Below, piece after piece: positions 62,700-64,000 of a DNA stretch of 64,000 nt. This stretch comes from Ifrita kowaldi. Its lineage: Eukaryota; Chordata; Aves; Passeriformes; Cinclosomatidae. How positions within the stretch are numbered: the first letter of the stretch is position 1; every line of letters starts with the position of its first letter. Below the pieces are notes generated by a model that had not been told where the DNA came from, made no database searches, and was given only the letters and a program-made list of their open reading frames with translations. The DNA is taken from positions 688,750-752,749 of the forward strand of contig VZRS01015031.1 in assembly GCA_013398055.1 (NCBI GenBank), read 5' to 3'. A program made the translations under genes and the position numbers.

Positions 62700-63160
62700 T
62701 CACACTGATTTCTCTAGTGTTTTTGTGCACCTGTCTTTTTAATATGATTGCTATTCTAAAGCATGGAAAAATCTGCCAGCTCAACGTTAGTCTCACGGCT
62801 GTTGGTTGTTTTTTTTCTTTTAAATCAGACTGGCTACCTGTCAATGTGGAGAGCATGCTGTTTGCCTGCCACTGTGAAATATTTAATTTGCTATCCTCCT
62901 TCTCTTCCTTCATCCATTTCCAAATGAACACACAGACAAATAGGCAGGAAGACCTTCTCTTGCTAAAGTGGAAATACGTAGGACTGTATGGGAAAAGAGT
63001 GTACTATTTCACATTTCAAATACCTTACATTTTGGATTTCCTGCTTAAAATCCCTTTGAAGTTCATTTTAATTGGATTGGATTTGGAAATTAATTATCAG
63101 CAGTTAGAGACAGCTTTACCTCCTCCGAGCCTTGCTCAGACCTTAATGAATTAAGGACAG
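62700..63160 (+). other. candidate conserved block with a 145-codon open frame
   Basis: The frame at 62717-63154 stays open for 145 codons. The product is rich in Phe, Leu and Ile with no recognised domain, and its start lies within AT-rich noncoding-looking DNA. The DNA carries TTAATTGGATTGG and GAAATTAATTATC cores, more typical of a noncoding element. I favour a regulatory or neutral explanation over a gene. Confidence 0.2.
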
Positions 63161-64000
63161 TTTGTATCTAATTTGGATTAGGTGACTAAACAACTCAAGA
63201 ATAGGACTGTGTTTCTATGTATAGTGCCTCATTTTGTCACTGGTGGGAGAAGTACCTGCTGGGGAACCACTGAGGTGTAAGGACTTGTGCAGTCAGGATA
63301 CTTGCTTTTGCAGCATGGAGTCATTAGGGTTTGCTCCGAGTGGGTTTTCTTGCCATGGTGGTGGAAACAGTTGAGCTCTGTCTCTCCCTCAACACACAGG
63401 CAGCTGCACCAAGTCACTTAGAGGAGCAGCCAAAAAGCACAGAGTGCAGGTACCAGGGTAGATGGGCATATTAATGTGGTAAATACATTCAGCCATAATC
63501 AATGGTTCACTGCTGGTGGGTTAAACAACCCACCTCCTTGCTGAAGGATTTTATTTGACAGCAAGGTTATAGTGAAACACGGAAATCCAATATCCCTTCT
63601 ATAAAATACAGATGGAGAAAAAAAAAATTACGTGGACTAAAATTATGACTTCATATCACATTTGGTCTGTCCTTTGCTCGGATTGGTAGGCTGTGTTTCA
63701 AAGCTTTATAATTGATATTGCTCATAACACTAGGGGAAAAGAGAAAGAGGGCAGGCTATAAACTAAGAGATTGGAGCTGTAAGACAAGCACATTGTAAAG
63801 TGACAATAGGGAACAAGGAGGTTCAGGGATCACTAGATGGCAGTCAGCTCTCCAGCAAGGATAATCGAGAAAAGAAGACGTGAGCTTGTGGGGACACAAA
63901 AGCAGCATGGAGGAAAGCAGCTGTAATGCCATAAAATTCTAGAAATTATGTCAAATTTGCTTTGCTGTGCACCAGGATTCCCAGGGCAGGTAATGCTCTC

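Larger units (their letters stand above)
59061..64000. other. unique noncoding DNA
   Basis: No exon, RNA gene or CR1 is recognisable. Candidate conserved blocks at 60460-61200 and 62700-63160 and a 40-nt hairpin at 62065-62106 are listed separately. Confidence 0.5.

Noticed and set aside
1..64000. Bacterial-type operons, CRISPR arrays, phage or viral genes, toxin-antitoxin or defence systems
   Set aside because: No long ORFs, ribosome binding sites, direct-repeat arrays or viral domains; sequence features are those of vertebrate noncoding DNA.

Overview
The window looks like bird nuclear DNA with no recognisable gene in it. The main evidence is a set of CR1 LINE fragments, the dominant interspersed repeat of birds. 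Several end in the characteristic CR1 3' tail, a 'ggtcccttccaac' block followed by 'ttctatgattctatg'-like octamers. CpGs are scarce, the base composition is slightly AT-rich and only short random ORFs are present, which fits a vertebrate intergenic region or a very long intron. I cannot name the species or the flanking genes.

No exon, tRNA, rRNA, known microRNA, CRISPR array, bacterial operon or viral gene could be supported. The longest open frame is 176 codons (7288-7818). About one frame of that size is expected by chance in 64 kb of this composition, and it resembles no protein family I know.

Layout. 1-5186 is unique DNA with a CR1 3' end (1280-1516), a pyrimidine-rich tract (2910-3060) and a 69-nt fold-back (3306-3374). 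5187-5803 holds a CAG-type trinucleotide tract followed by two CR1 3' ends. 5804-15149 is mostly unique, with a second fold-back (6725-6886) and a 39-bp CR1 scrap (11632-11670). 15150-15310 is an old antisense CR1/L3-like element. 15311-39129 is unique DNA with several short palindromes and AT-rich blocks that look like candidate conserved noncoding elements (CNEs). 39130-39263 is a CR1 3' end and 41270-42271 a long, much decayed CR1 with traces of the reverse-transcriptase region. 47510-48120 is strongly purine-rich. 56981-57131 and 58218-58281 are CR1 3' ends. 58763-59060 is a TA/TATACA-rich block. 59061-64000 is unique DNA with two candidate CNE blocks and an imperfect 40-nt hairpin.

The most unusual signals are the fold-backs and palindromes at 3306-3374, 6779-6807, 16816-16837, 28485-28520, 33128-33155, 34009-34038 and 62065-62106. 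CR1 does not explain them. They could be remnants of short palindromic transposons, structured RNA or regulatory palindromes. I found no evidence for a new multi-gene system. All repeat calls rest on remembered consensus features, not on a database search.
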